A stretch of 21,735 bases of DNA from a virus: positions 1 through 21,735 of the IMG/VR virus record IMGVR_UViG_3300008450_000532. One strand, 5' to 3'. Positions 7,490-14,035 of this stretch are shown here, piece by piece. Positions within the stretch are counted from its first letter, which is position 1. Every line of letters begins with the position of its first letter. The translations under genes and the position numbers were made by a program. The notes under the pieces were generated by a model. It was given only the letters and a program-made list of their open reading frames with translations, had not been told where the DNA came from and made no database searches.

Positions 7490-7662
7490 AAAAATTTAAA
7501 GTCCCATACGTTCGCATTGAACACCAAGTCTATATTTTCGAAGTGGAAGCTGAAGACCAAGAGCAAGCCGAAAACATGGCGCGAGAGCTTTACAACGGCA
7601 GTGAAAATTATGATGTAGTTTACGCTGAAGAATTTATCCAAGACGTTGAGGAGATCGAATGA
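7486..7662 (+). CDS. 58-residue protein with a DpnD/PcfM-like beta-beta-alpha-beta layout
   Basis: ATGA overlaps at both ends; AAGGA lies about 10 bases upstream. The translation has two strands (KKFKVPYVRIEHQVYIFEVEAED), a helix that begins with the typical D-x-E-Q-A-E-N-M-A-R pattern, and a last strand (VVYAEEFIQDV). This strand-strand-helix-strand form resembles the small DpnD/PcfM-like domain. Similar layouts occur in the next gene and in the gene at 9073. Strongly acidic. Function unknown. Confidence 0.75.
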   Translation: MKKFKVPYVRIEHQVYIFEVEAEDQEQAENMARELYNGSENYDVVYAEEFIQDVEEIE

Positions 7663-8111
7663 ACTACATCATTCGTATGCGCGATGACTTGGCAGAACAA
7701 GGCCTGTCCGTCCCTGCCTCGCGGACATTCGAAAGCTACGACACCATGATCGATGTGACATACATCACGGCAGAGGAGCTGGCGGGCGCGACACAAGGCG
7801 ATGACCCTGCCGAGCCCGATGACCACGCATTTTGGTACATCAAGCTAAAGGACGGAAGGTCTTTTTATTTCCTGAGTGTTGACCTCGACTTTGATGACGC
7901 AGACGCACCACCACCGCCAAACAAAGAGTATGTCGTTTACTGGAAGCGCGAAGTTATTTACAAAACGACAGTTGTTGCATATGACCCAGATGACGCAGTA
8001 GACCGCGTTTGCAATGGATTCTCTACCAACTCAAGCTACGAGGAAGACATTGACGATTATGGCGACATGTTTTTTATCTCAACCGATTTAATCGAAAAGG
8101 AAACCAAATGA
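7659..8111 (+). CDS. 150-residue hypothetical protein with a C-terminal beta-beta-alpha-beta domain
   Basis: GAGGAG lies six bases before the ATG, with ATGA overlaps at both ends. The N-terminal part (1-85) is unrecognised and acidic. A proline run (about 84-87) links it to residues 89-150 (EYVVYWKREVIYKTTVVAYDP, then DAVDRVCNGF, then DMFFISTDLIEKE). That part repeats the strand-strand-helix-strand layout of the preceding gene product. The pair may have arisen by duplication followed by fusion to a new N-terminal part. Confidence 0.75.
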   Translation: MNYIIRMRDDLAEQGLSVPASRTFESYDTMIDVTYITAEELAGATQGDDPAEPDDHAFWYIKLKDGRSFYFLSVDLDFDDADAPPPPNKEYVVYWKREVIYKTTVVAYDPDDAVDRVCNGFSTNSSYEEDIDDYGDMFFISTDLIEKETK

Positions 8112-8257
8112 ATAGCGACCTGTTAGACGAGTATTGCCAGAACATGTACGGACACACCGACTGGTCGATTGATTGGCAAGACGGCAACCAAGTTGTGACG
8201 TTCTTTAAAGACGCACGACCAGAGTATTTAGAACTTAACCAAGGAGATGAAGAATGA
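8108..8257 (+). CDS. 49-residue acidic hypothetical protein
   Basis: AAGGA lies seven bases before the ATG, with ATGA overlaps at both ends. Translation MNSDLLDEYCQNMYGHTDWSIDWQDGNQVVTFFKDARPEYLEL... is acidic and aromatic-rich, with no known motif. Membership of the coupled chain is the main support. Confidence 0.65.
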   Translation: MNSDLLDEYCQNMYGHTDWSIDWQDGNQVVTFFKDARPEYLELNQGDEE

Positions 8258-8502
8258 AAGTAAAAGACCTAATCGCAGAACTCGAGTGCTTTGACGAAGA
8301 CGCTGAAGTACACATGGCCTATGGAGCAGGAGACTACTGGAAGTCAACGCTCGCGCCAAAGATCAGAACAGTGTTCAACGGCACAGTCCAGTATGCGACC
8401 TACCACCAATCCGACAAGCTAGTCAACGCAGACGACATAGAAGAATCGGAAGATGGCGAAGAAGAAGAATTCCCTGTACGTAAAGTTGTAATCATTGAAT
8501 AA
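8254..8502 (+). CDS. 82-residue acidic protein, MKVKDLI-type
   Basis: AAGGAG lies about 8 bases before the ATG. Residues 1-21 (MKVKDLIAELECFDEDAEVHM) follow the pattern of a common small phage family (MKVKDLI-x-x-L-x-x-x-x-x-D-A-E-V). The C-terminal region is extremely acidic (DDIEESEDGEEEEF). The gene 13 bases downstream has the same N-terminal pattern, suggesting tandem duplication. The function of the family is not known to me; the acidity alone would allow protein binding or DNA mimicry. Confidence 0.8.
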   Translation: MKVKDLIAELECFDEDAEVHMAYGAGDYWKSTLAPKIRTVFNGTVQYATYHQSDKLVNADDIEESEDGEEEEFPVRKVVIIE

Positions 8503-8515
8503 AGGAGAGCTGCAT

Positions 8516-8680
8516 ATGAAAGTATTTGAACTAATCCAACAACTAAGCCAGTTGCCACAAGACCTCGATGTTTTGATCTGGGACGCAGGCAATCGCATGA
8601 ACATTGCCATGGTAGATGACGCATTCATTCATGACGAGCAGTACCCTTTTGTGGAACTCAACACAGACACGGACGACTAA
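8516..8680 (+). CDS. 54-residue protein, shorter paralogue of the preceding gene product
   Basis: The ATG at 8516 has AAAGGAGAG six bases upstream; an upstream TTG at 8495 lacks one. MKVFELIQQLSQLPQDLDVLIW aligns with MKVKDLIAELECFDEDAEVHMA of the preceding protein. The remainder (DAGNRMNIAMVDDAFIHDE...) is acidic. It is the same family without the long acidic tail. Function unknown. Confidence 0.8.
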   Translation: MKVFELIQQLSQLPQDLDVLIWDAGNRMNIAMVDDAFIHDEQYPFVELNTDTDD

Positions 8681-8682
8681 TC

Positions 8683-8874
8683 ATGAAGCATTTAATCGGC
8701 CTCTCATGGCCTTCAATCTATATCGTGACTAATCACAACGGCACAGAACTAGGCACATTCGACACACTCGAAGAAGCCAACGCTGAAGCCAAGTTTTACA
8801 AACAACAAACAGGAAACCCTGCTTTTGTTGATGAAGACCTCAAACCCCCAAGCTTTCAGGAGATCACAAAATGA
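8683..8874 (+). CDS. 63-residue hypothetical protein
   Basis: Begins two bases after the previous stop and ends in an ATGA overlap. Its own ribosome site is weak, so re-initiation from the previous gene is likely. The translation has two strands (YIVTNHNGTELGTFDT), a helix that follows L-E-E-A-N-A-E-A-K-F-Y and a polar tail. This is a small strand-strand-helix domain like DUF2188-type proteins. Function unknown. Confidence 0.72.
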   Translation: MKHLIGLSWPSIYIVTNHNGTELGTFDTLEEANAEAKFYKQQTGNPAFVDEDLKPPSFQEITK

Positions 8875-9071
8875 CTGCAATGACTAAAACACAGATGGTG
8901 AACGCCTGTGCTGAATACGAAGTGGAATGGTTTTTTAACCAGACGCTTGATGAACAGAAGATAGTGTTCCGACACCTCCAACTGCATGGGTTTGAAGGGT
9001 TCAAGAATGTATCTGACGAAAGCTTGTTTGAATCATGCGTTCACAACGGCACATTTTTAATGGAGGAATGA
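8871..9071 (+). CDS. 66-residue hypothetical protein
   Basis: ATGA overlap with the previous gene, with AGGAG nine bases upstream. Mostly helical (TQMVNACAEYEVEWFFNQTLDEQKIVFRHLQLHGF), acidic, with no recognised domain. A later in-frame ATG four codons in could be the true start. Confidence 0.7.
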   Translation: MTAMTKTQMVNACAEYEVEWFFNQTLDEQKIVFRHLQLHGFEGFKNVSDESLFESCVHNGTFLMEE

Positions 9072-9072
9072 A

Positions 9073-9438
9073 ATGAAATACAAAGTAACCGCATCATACA
9101 TAACTAACTGCGTTGCAGAAGTTACCGCCAATAACGCTGATGAAGCCTACCGAATTGCCAAGGACATGGACGGAGGCGAATTCACACAGACCAAGCAAGA
9201 CGACTGGAAGATTCAAGAAATCACGTTGTCTGAAAACAATTTCACAGAAGAGCAATTAGCCTTCATCAAAGCTTACTCTACCAATGTTGCAGTTGCTGAT
9301 GATGACGTAGTTAAGGCTTTTGTTCTGATAGATGACCATGACGAATTCTACAAAGACCATTCAGACACTTACTCAGGACTAGCCGATGCCCGAGGAGTCT
9401 GGGAAGACGCCAAACGTTTTTTTACAAAGGAGAAATGA
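9073..9438 (+). CDS. 121-residue protein with an N-terminal DpnD/PcfM-like domain
   Basis: GGAGGA lies five bases before the ATG. Residues 1-52 (MKYKVTASYITNCVAEVTAN, NADEAYRIAKDMDG, WKIQEITLSE) show the strand-strand-helix-strand form also seen in the genes at 7486 and 7659. The C-terminal half is helical and acidic (EEQLAFIKAYSTNVAVADDD, GLADARGVWEDAKRFF). Function unknown. The repeated domain suggests the cluster grew partly by duplication. Confidence 0.75.
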   Translation: MKYKVTASYITNCVAEVTANNADEAYRIAKDMDGGEFTQTKQDDWKIQEITLSENNFTEEQLAFIKAYSTNVAVADDDVVKAFVLIDDHDEFYKDHSDTYSGLADARGVWEDAKRFFTKEK

Positions 9439-9440
9439 AA

Positions 9441-9611
9441 ATGAACTGCCAACACACACGCGAAGATTCTTGGTGGGAATACGATGGACAGGGCATTCCA
9501 CTTGCCCGAGTCTGCTACAAATGCGTTGAATACGTATTGTCCAAGTATGACCCAGTGGTACTAGGCCACTACACCCAAGCTGATATTGATGAACCGATTA
9601 ACGAGGAATGA
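9441..9611 (+). CDS. 56-residue zinc-ribbon protein of a common phage family
   Basis: AAGGAG ends 8 bases before this ATG; another ATG at 9435 is too close to it. C3-x-H5 near the start and C26-x-x-C29 (VCYKC) form a probable zinc site. The W-E-Y-D-G-Q-G-I-P-L segment and the end YTQADIDEPI are ones I recognise from many small phage and bacterial proteins of unknown function. A DNA-binding or protein-binding zinc ribbon is likely by fold, not demonstrated. Confidence 0.8.
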   Translation: MNCQHTREDSWWEYDGQGIPLARVCYKCVEYVLSKYDPVVLGHYTQADIDEPINEE

Positions 9612-9612
9612 A

Positions 9613-9828
9613 ATGATTGTTTTAGATAACCCAACCCAGATCGAAGTTGCACGGATGTTAACTCTACGCAAAGGCCTACAACTAGAGATCAAGGGAATGC
9701 GACATTCGGGACGCAGTTGCTACCAGATTATCAAAAGAGACTTCGGCCTGACAGGTACACGCGCCAGAGTCCTCGAGCAATTTGAACAACTGATCCCAAA
9801 TTTCGCTGAAATAACCAGACGCGACTAA
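9613..9828 (+). CDS. 71-residue hypothetical protein, last gene of the cluster
   Basis: The ATG at 9613 has GAGGA six bases upstream and starts one base after the previous stop. Translation MIVLDNPTQIEVARMLTLRKGLQLEIKGMRHSGRSCYQIIKRDFGL... is helical and basic, and reads as a common small phage family (LEIKG...GRSCY-x-I-I-K). Helix-turn-helix-like binding is possible. Its last 4 bases overlap the end of the opposing full-length Toprim reading, and a terminator follows within 70 bases. Confidence 0.8.
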   Translation: MIVLDNPTQIEVARMLTLRKGLQLEIKGMRHSGRSCYQIIKRDFGLTGTRARVLEQFEQLIPNFAEITRRD

Positions 9829-10611
9829 ATGAACCCACGCAGGGATTCGGCAACCTTCACAGTGCCGAGTCTCTGCTCACTGTCGTTGAAGTCCTCGTTA
9901 GCCTCCCCTACCCAGTAGCGTGAGGCTATTTTTTTTGGCAGTAGCCACGCCCATAGCATCGTTGTCGGCAATCACCAGTGGGTCACGTACAGTCTTTGCA
10001 ATCTCAAGCATATTCCCCGCAGAAAAGCACACATGGATCGTGTACCTCTCCCTGAGATGCTTCATCGCTCTGCGAACCGACATCCCAGTTGCGAACCCCT
10101 CACACAAAATGTTGCGACCTTTGGCGTCAATGACGAGGCTCGCGCCCTTCGTTACTTGGCCTGACAGGAAGCGTTTTGTGCCGTCTTCTTGGATGATTTG
10201 GCAACCGACAAGATGATCCCCAACTCGCATTGGTAAGATCAGGAGGCCATTCCACACCAATCCCTTGTCCACGAACCCCTTGCGAATCAGGTAGGGATGT
10301 TGCTCTTTAACACTGTTATTGAGGATGAACGTAGCTTTGCCAGCCGCTTTTTTCTGGCGTTGCTCGCGCTCTTTCTCGGCAGCCAACCTCTTTGCTTGGG
10401 CATTTGGATCTGGGATGAACGGCTCTTCTGACTTGTAGCGTATATGCCTATCATGTACTGCGAAGTTAATGATTGCACCTTCACGACCATCAAAGATGTA
10501 CGCGCCATTCTGCTTTCTGGGATGGTCTTCTGTGCCAACTCTGACCCACCGATCTAAGATTAATTCCTTGATCAGGAGGCCATGATCTCTTGCAAACTCT
10601 TCGAACCTCAT
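9825..10611 (-). CDS. Toprim-domain primase-like protein, frameshifted near its end
   Basis: Probably makes or helps make primers at the fork; its partner is the helicase encoded just upstream (ATGA overlap at 10608-10611). The N-terminal part (20-50) resembles a primase start, but zinc cysteines are missing. The Toprim_3-type domain has HPYLIRKGF (105-113), CEGFATG (E171) and ADND (D216, D218). The frame as written stops at 9898 after K227 with a foreign tail (NSLTLLGRGG). Dropping one A from the A8 run (9929-9936) restores IASRYWVGEANEDFND and a stop at 9825, giving about 261 residues with the DFND-type ending expected of the family. This may be an assembly error, a mutation or programmed slippage. 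Confidence 0.85.
9899..9936 (+). terminator. Rho-independent terminator of the small-gene cluster
   Basis: TAGCCTC (9899-9905) pairs with GAGGCTA (9922-9928) and is followed by eight T (9929-9936), about 70 bases after the last small gene. It lies inside the opposing Toprim gene; its T8 is the A8 run at which that gene changes frame. Confidence 0.9.
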
Positions 10612-12080
10612 TTATTTGCCCTTGATTTAGCCCACGCAATGTTGCGCGATTGAATCCACGAACTGGTCTTCTGGGATGTAGGCTCTGGCTCTGCACTCAG
10701 CCCACGGGGGAATGTTCCGTACTTTTCCTTGTACTTATGCGCTGCCCAACCTTCCTTGTATCCACGCATGCGAGCAAAGTAGATCAACTCAGAGTAGAAC
10801 TTCTGATTCTCCGACAGAACCTCGCGCTTGGTGAACTCTAACTCTGTTAGAGTACCCGGCACGTTTAGGATCTGTTTCATCTCCTTTTCGTAACCGCACT
10901 CCCCACACTCACGACCCGACCAGACCCACAAAGCGCCACAAGCAGGACACTTGGCTTCCTTCTTTTCCTTCTCATCAGGCTCTTTCTTCGCAGTTTCGGT
11001 GCCGTTGTGTAACTCTGTTACACCTTCCTCGAACAAGGTATCCCACTCCTTGCGGAATCTCAAGTAGTTACCTGAATGGTCAAGCCAAAGGCCATAATCC
11101 TTACCATCGTAAGGACGCATGATCCGCCCCATCTGCTGTACATGACTGCTAAACGACTTGGAAAACGGCCTTGCACTCACTCCAATCATCACATCAGGGA
11201 CGTCAAAACCTCTGGTCAATATGTCTGTGGCCACCAGACCATTGATTAGCGTATCTGGACGCGAGAAATCCTCAATTGTTTGAGCTTTGAACTCGTCATC
11301 CTCCAAATAACTGATTGAAACAAAGTTATAGCCTGCCTCGTTGAACTGCCGAACCAAGTCCCTGCCATGCTCAACTCCCGAGCAGAACACGACTGTCTTC
11401 CTCGGCTTACCAAACACTTGCATCGTTTTGTCGATCCACTCTTGGACAATGTCGCCAGTGATTTGCATACCGCGCTTGGTAGTCTCATCTTGCGACCACT
11501 CACCAGCCACCTTCTTCGCACCACTCATGTCGATCTCTTTGGCAATATAGATCTTCAACGGGGTCAACCATTTGTTCTCAATCAACTCACCAGTAGGCTT
11601 CGCACCCACCACATTGGTATAGGTGTCACCCAACCCATTGGTGAAAGGAGTAGCCGTAAGGCCAATTACTTTCATCTCTGGGCGGTCTTTAATGAACTGA
11701 ATGATTTGCCTGCGTTGCACATGGCACTCGTCAATGATCAGCATAGAGACTTCGGGAAAGTTATCCCGACTCTCCAAAGTCTGTGCGCTGCAGACCTGAA
11801 TCTTTTCATAAGGCCGATAACGCCAATGATCAGCCTGCATGACGCCATGGTTGATGCCGTAGTTGCCAAGGCGCGTACTGGTCTGGTTGACCAACACAAT
11901 CCTGTCTAACACCATGGCAACATTCTTAAGTTGCTTGGCCTCCTCAAGCATGACGGCCATTGCAACCTCCGTCTTACCAAACCCCGTAGGGGCGTAGAGT
12001 AGCTGGCTCATGTGGCCATCCTTAAAGCCTTGGGCGAGCTTCTCCACGACTTCCGCTTGATGCGGTCTTAATTTGAGCAT
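10608..12080 (-). CDS. SF2 DNA helicase, RadD/UvsW-like
   Basis: A 490-residue ATP-dependent helicase with all main SF2 motifs: Q-motif-like RPHQ (5-8), Walker A APTGFGKT (30-37), DECH (117-120), TATP (142-145), the strand-2 motif ATDILTRGFDVP (284-295) and QMGRIMRP (316-323). A four-cysteine zinc ribbon (C378, C381, C392, C395) follows, as in RadD-type helicases. It probably unwinds or remodels replication or recombination intermediates. AGGAG lies six bases before the ATG and a hairpin lies just before that. It lies between the ParB-like gene and the Toprim gene in one leftward operon. Confidence 0.93.
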   Translation of the reverse strand: MLKLRPHQAEVVEKLAQGFKDGHMSQLLYAPTGFGKTEVAMAVMLEEAKQLKNVAMVLDRIVLVNQTSTRLGNYGINHGVMQADHWRYRPYEKIQVCSAQTLESRDNFPEVSMLIIDECHVQRRQIIQFIKDRPEMKVIGLTATPFTNGLGDTYTNVVGAKPTGELIENKWLTPLKIYIAKEIDMSGAKKVAGEWSQDETTKRGMQITGDIVQEWIDKTMQVFGKPRKTVVFCSGVEHGRDLVRQFNEAGYNFVSISYLEDDEFKAQTIEDFSRPDTLINGLVATDILTRGFDVPDVMIGVSARPFSKSFSSHVQQMGRIMRPYDGKDYGLWLDHSGNYLRFRKEWDTLFEEGVTELHNGTETAKKEPDEKEKKEAKCPACGALWVWSGRECGECGYEKEMKQILNVPGTLTELEFTKREVLSENQKFYSELIYFARMRGYKEGWAAHKYKEKYGTFPRGLSAEPEPTSQKTSSWIQSRNIAWAKSRANK

Positions 12081-12091
12081 GTAATTCTCCT

Positions 12092-12108
12092 GCTGGGATA
12101 CGCCCAGC
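12092..12108 (-). promoter_or_regulatory. Hairpin directly before the helicase ribosome site
   Basis: On the minus strand GCTGGG-CGTAT-CCCAGC forms a perfect 6-base-pair hairpin with a 5-base loop in the 35-base gap between the ParB-like stop and the helicase start. It touches the AGGAG site and has no T tract. It is more likely an RNA stability or translation element than a terminator. Confidence 0.5.
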
Positions 12109-12115
12109 TTCGGGT

Positions 12116-12943
12116 TTATTTAGTTTTCTCTGCCTTCTCAGCGCGCTTCTTCCAGTAGGCCATCTGCTTGATCATCTCAGCGTTCTTGCTCTGGAACTCA
12201 TTGCGTGATTGGGTCATCGTCCTAAGTTGGAACTCAAGATCTTTGACTTGTGTGCGTAGCGACTCAATCGTTTCCTCGATCTCTTTCTTCGCTGTTTGTG
12301 ATACAGGCAACGACTTAATCGCCAACTGGTCTTTGAGCTTTGCGTTCTCTTCAGCAATGATGGTGTGCTCTTTGGCCATCTCTTCCATCTTGTCTGCCTC
12401 TGTGTACTCAGGAGCAGCAGGCCAGAATGGCACTTCTTTTTTCTTTGTACCAATCTTAGTGACGTCTATCTTCTGGCCTTTCTTGCTGATTCGCACGTTT
12501 TTCTCAAGACCCAAGGCCTTACGAACACGACCAACTGTCATCGCAGACACATCACAGTGGGCGGCAATCTCATGATCGCTCTTCTCGCCCAACTCAATAT
12601 CTTCAAGCGCCAACTGCACAACCCAACGGCGCTCATCTGGGGTGCGTTGTTTGCCGTGCTTGCCATTTGCAAGGAGACAAGCCAAGAAAGCATCGCGCTT
12701 TGTGCCTTTATTAACATTTGCCTCAATGTCTTTGAACCCTGCGCGCTTGTGTGCGTGGTATCTGTGGAACCCATCACTAGGCCAGTAAGACTTGCCATCA
12801 AACCATAAATCAATAGGCGGGAACTTGTCTTTGCCTTCGAGCAGTATCTCTGTGTAGTGTTGAACCAAGGGCTCGTCAATCTCTTTGCGTGGTTGTGTAC
12901 CGCCATCAAGGCGGATCTTTTCTAGTTTGATTCTTTCAGTCAT
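12116..12943 (-). CDS. ParB/Srx-fold DNA-binding protein with HTH and coiled coil
   Basis: 275 residues from the ATG at 12943, which has AAAGG upstream and an ATGA overlap with the preceding gene; an upstream start at 13003 lacks such support. Residues 5-75 form a ParB/sulfiredoxin-like domain with the hallmark DGFHR (57-61). An HTH follows (about 122-143, SDHEIAAHCDVSAMTVGRVRKAL), then a basic linker and a long coiled coil (about 185-270). ParB-like phage proteins can be DNA-binding partition or replication factors, or nucleases. Its place before the helicase favours a replication or regulatory role. Confidence 0.85.
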   Translation of the reverse strand: MTERIKLEKIRLDGGTQPRKEIDEPLVQHYTEILLEGKDKFPPIDLWFDGKSYWPSDGFHRYHAHKRAGFKDIEANVNKGTKRDAFLACLLANGKHGKQRTPDERRWVVQLALEDIELGEKSDHEIAAHCDVSAMTVGRVRKALGLEKNVRISKKGQKIDVTKIGTKKKEVPFWPAAPEYTEADKMEEMAKEHTIIAEENAKLKDQLAIKSLPVSQTAKKEIEETIESLRTQVKDLEFQLRTMTQSRNEFQSKNAEMIKQMAYWKKRAEKAEKTK

Positions 12944-13128
12944 TGTTTTACCTTTGTTGATCTTCTTGATGCACGACCTGCCCAGCAGGAGGCGCAGTGC
13001 CATTTGGCGTGGTTAAGTTGGATGCCACCTTCTGGTGGTTTCATTTCATTGCAGTTGTTGCACTCCTTGTGTTGATGTACCGGCTGCTTACTTCCGATTG
13101 ATAGCTGTTGTTTTGCAAACCCATTCAC
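12940..13128 (-). CDS. 62-residue zinc-finger protein
   Basis: Starts at GTG with AAGGAGGT five to six bases upstream and a GTGA overlap with the previous gene. This is the strongest ribosome site of the operon and decides the non-ATG start. Two cysteine pairs, CNNC (23-26) and CASC (45-48), flank KPPEGGIQLNHAKWH, a form found in many small phage zinc proteins. The C-terminal tail is basic (RASRRSTKVKQ). Nucleic-acid binding is likely; the target is unknown. Confidence 0.8.
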   Translation of the reverse strand: MNGFAKQQLSIGSKQPVHQHKECNNCNEMKPPEGGIQLNHAKWHCASCWAGRASRRSTKVKQ

Positions 13129-13304
13129 CTCATACCTCCTTCACTAAATCCTTTTAACTCTGGAAATGCCGCATCTACAATCTCGCGGATTCTTTTATTT
13201 ATCTTTGACGCCATCTCAGCTTTGATTCTGAATGGTGTGACGTACCAGTGGTATTGATTGTTGTGCGCCAGCTTGGCCAGCACACGCTTGCGGTTAGTCC
13301 TCAT
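13125..13304 (-). CDS. 59-residue basic hypothetical protein
   Basis: The ATG at 13304 is preferred over an in-frame TTG at 13310. It overlaps the end of the previous gene by 11 bases. The translation (MRTNRKRVLAKLAHNNQYHWYVTPFRIKAEMASKINKRIREIVDAAFP...) is strongly basic and helical. No recognised domain. The stop overlaps the next GTG start. Confidence 0.65.
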   Translation of the reverse strand: MRTNRKRVLAKLAHNNQYHWYVTPFRIKAEMASKINKRIREIVDAAFPELKGFSEGGMR

Positions 13305-13599
13305 TTTCAAAGTTTTTCTCCTTTAGCTTGGCTTCAATTTGCTCCACTATTACGCGGTCATTCCATTCGTGCCGAATCGCATTTAACAAGATTTCGTTCT
13401 TATCTTCTTCCGTCAGACCTTCCCACTCGCGGTCATTGAGCTGCTCTACCATGTCACACAGGCCGGCAAAGCAGGTAGGACAGAAGGCCACTGGCAGGAT
13501 GCCAAGGTATCCCTGCACTCCGCCTTCGTCATCTGTGAAGTCACACTGGCAGACATTGCACACATGGTCAGTCCCAACGTGGTCAAAGCCCTCAATCAT
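13294..13599 (-). CDS. 101-residue zinc-ribbon protein
   Basis: The start at 13599 overlaps the preceding stop by ATGA; a purine-rich GGGAGG is adjacent but very close. CNVC (about 14-17) and CPTC (about 43-46) form a probable four-cysteine zinc ribbon around a glycine-rich loop. A helical, acidic C-terminus follows (MVEQLNDREWEGLTEEDKNEILLNAIRHEW). No named family is recognised. Confidence 0.75.
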   Translation of the reverse strand: MIEGFDHVGTDHVCNVCQCDFTDDEGGVQGYLGILPVAFCPTCFAGLCDMVEQLNDREWEGLTEEDKNEILLNAIRHEWNDRVIVEQIEAKLKEKNFENED

Positions 13600-13823
13600 G
13601 CCTCCCTCGCTTCCATCATGGCGTCTGCAATCCTGTAGCAACGTTTTGCCTCGCTCTTCAATTGCAACTCATTGAGCTCTACTTCGGCGTAGAAATACCA
13701 TTCCATTGTTTGCATGACTTGAGCAGCAAAGTAATCTCTGAGCTCCATACCGCCTTCACCGCCTATGGCCGTGACTCTGGCTTCATCACTAACACTGATA
13801 GAGTGGGTGGGAAATGCTTTCAT
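13596..13823 (-). CDS. 75-residue phage protein (GGMELRDYFAA type)
   Basis: The ATG at 13823 has GGAG seven bases upstream and an ATGA overlap with the preceding gene; a TTG four codons earlier has no such support. The segment GGEGGMELRDYFAAQVMQ and the helical end KRCYRIADAMMEARE are found in a widespread small phage family of unknown function. Soluble, with no metal site. Confidence 0.8.
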   Translation of the reverse strand: MKAFPTHSISVSDEARVTAIGGEGGMELRDYFAAQVMQTMEWYFYAEVELNELQLKSEAKRCYRIADAMMEAREA

Positions 13824-13987
13824 GATTTGCTCCAAAATAAAATGATTCCGGCTACGATCACAATGAAGAAGATCGCATACGTTGGCCAGACTGGCTCTTT
13901 ACCATATGGCCCACTGATGGGGTCACTGTTGCAGTTAAACGCTTCTTCCATAGTGCGTGGGAAGCGCTTTGTTGTATCATTTTCCAT
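13820..13987 (-). CDS. 55-residue single-pass membrane protein, first gene of the replication operon
   Basis: AGGAGG lies four to five bases before the ATG at 13987, directly downstream of a near-consensus promoter. The N-terminal part KRFPRTMEEAFNCNSDPISGPYGKEP is of a type common in small phage proteins. Residues 33-51 (TYAIFFIVIVAGIILFW) form one membrane helix near the C-terminus. Function unknown. Confidence 0.8.
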   Translation of the reverse strand: MENDTTKRFPRTMEEAFNCNSDPISGPYGKEPVWPTYAIFFIVIVAGIILFWSKS

Positions 13988-14005
13988 ATTACCTCCTGTG
14001 TTAAG

Positions 14006-14035
14006 AATATAACTCATGAATTGTTCATGTGTCAA
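14006..14035 (-). promoter_or_regulatory. Strong promoter of the leftward replication operon with an inverted repeat in its spacer
   Basis: On the minus strand TTGACA (14030-14035) and TATATT (14006-14011) are 18 bases apart, ending about 18 bases before the first ribosome site. The spacer contains CATGAA-TTG-TTCATG (14014-14028), a perfect inverted repeat. CATGAATTGTT is also present in the rightward promoter at 15405-15434, which suggests shared control by a repressor or activator. Confidence 0.8.

Noticed and set aside
11367-11909. 180-codon plus-strand frame opposite the helicase gene
   Set aside because: A shadow of the helicase coding sequence, which has all SF2 motifs; there is no ribosome site or domain on the plus strand.
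13787-13803. TetR-operator-like sequence (ACTAACACTGATAGAGT)
   Set aside because: Arms are imperfect, it is inside a coding region, and no TetR-family gene is in the window.
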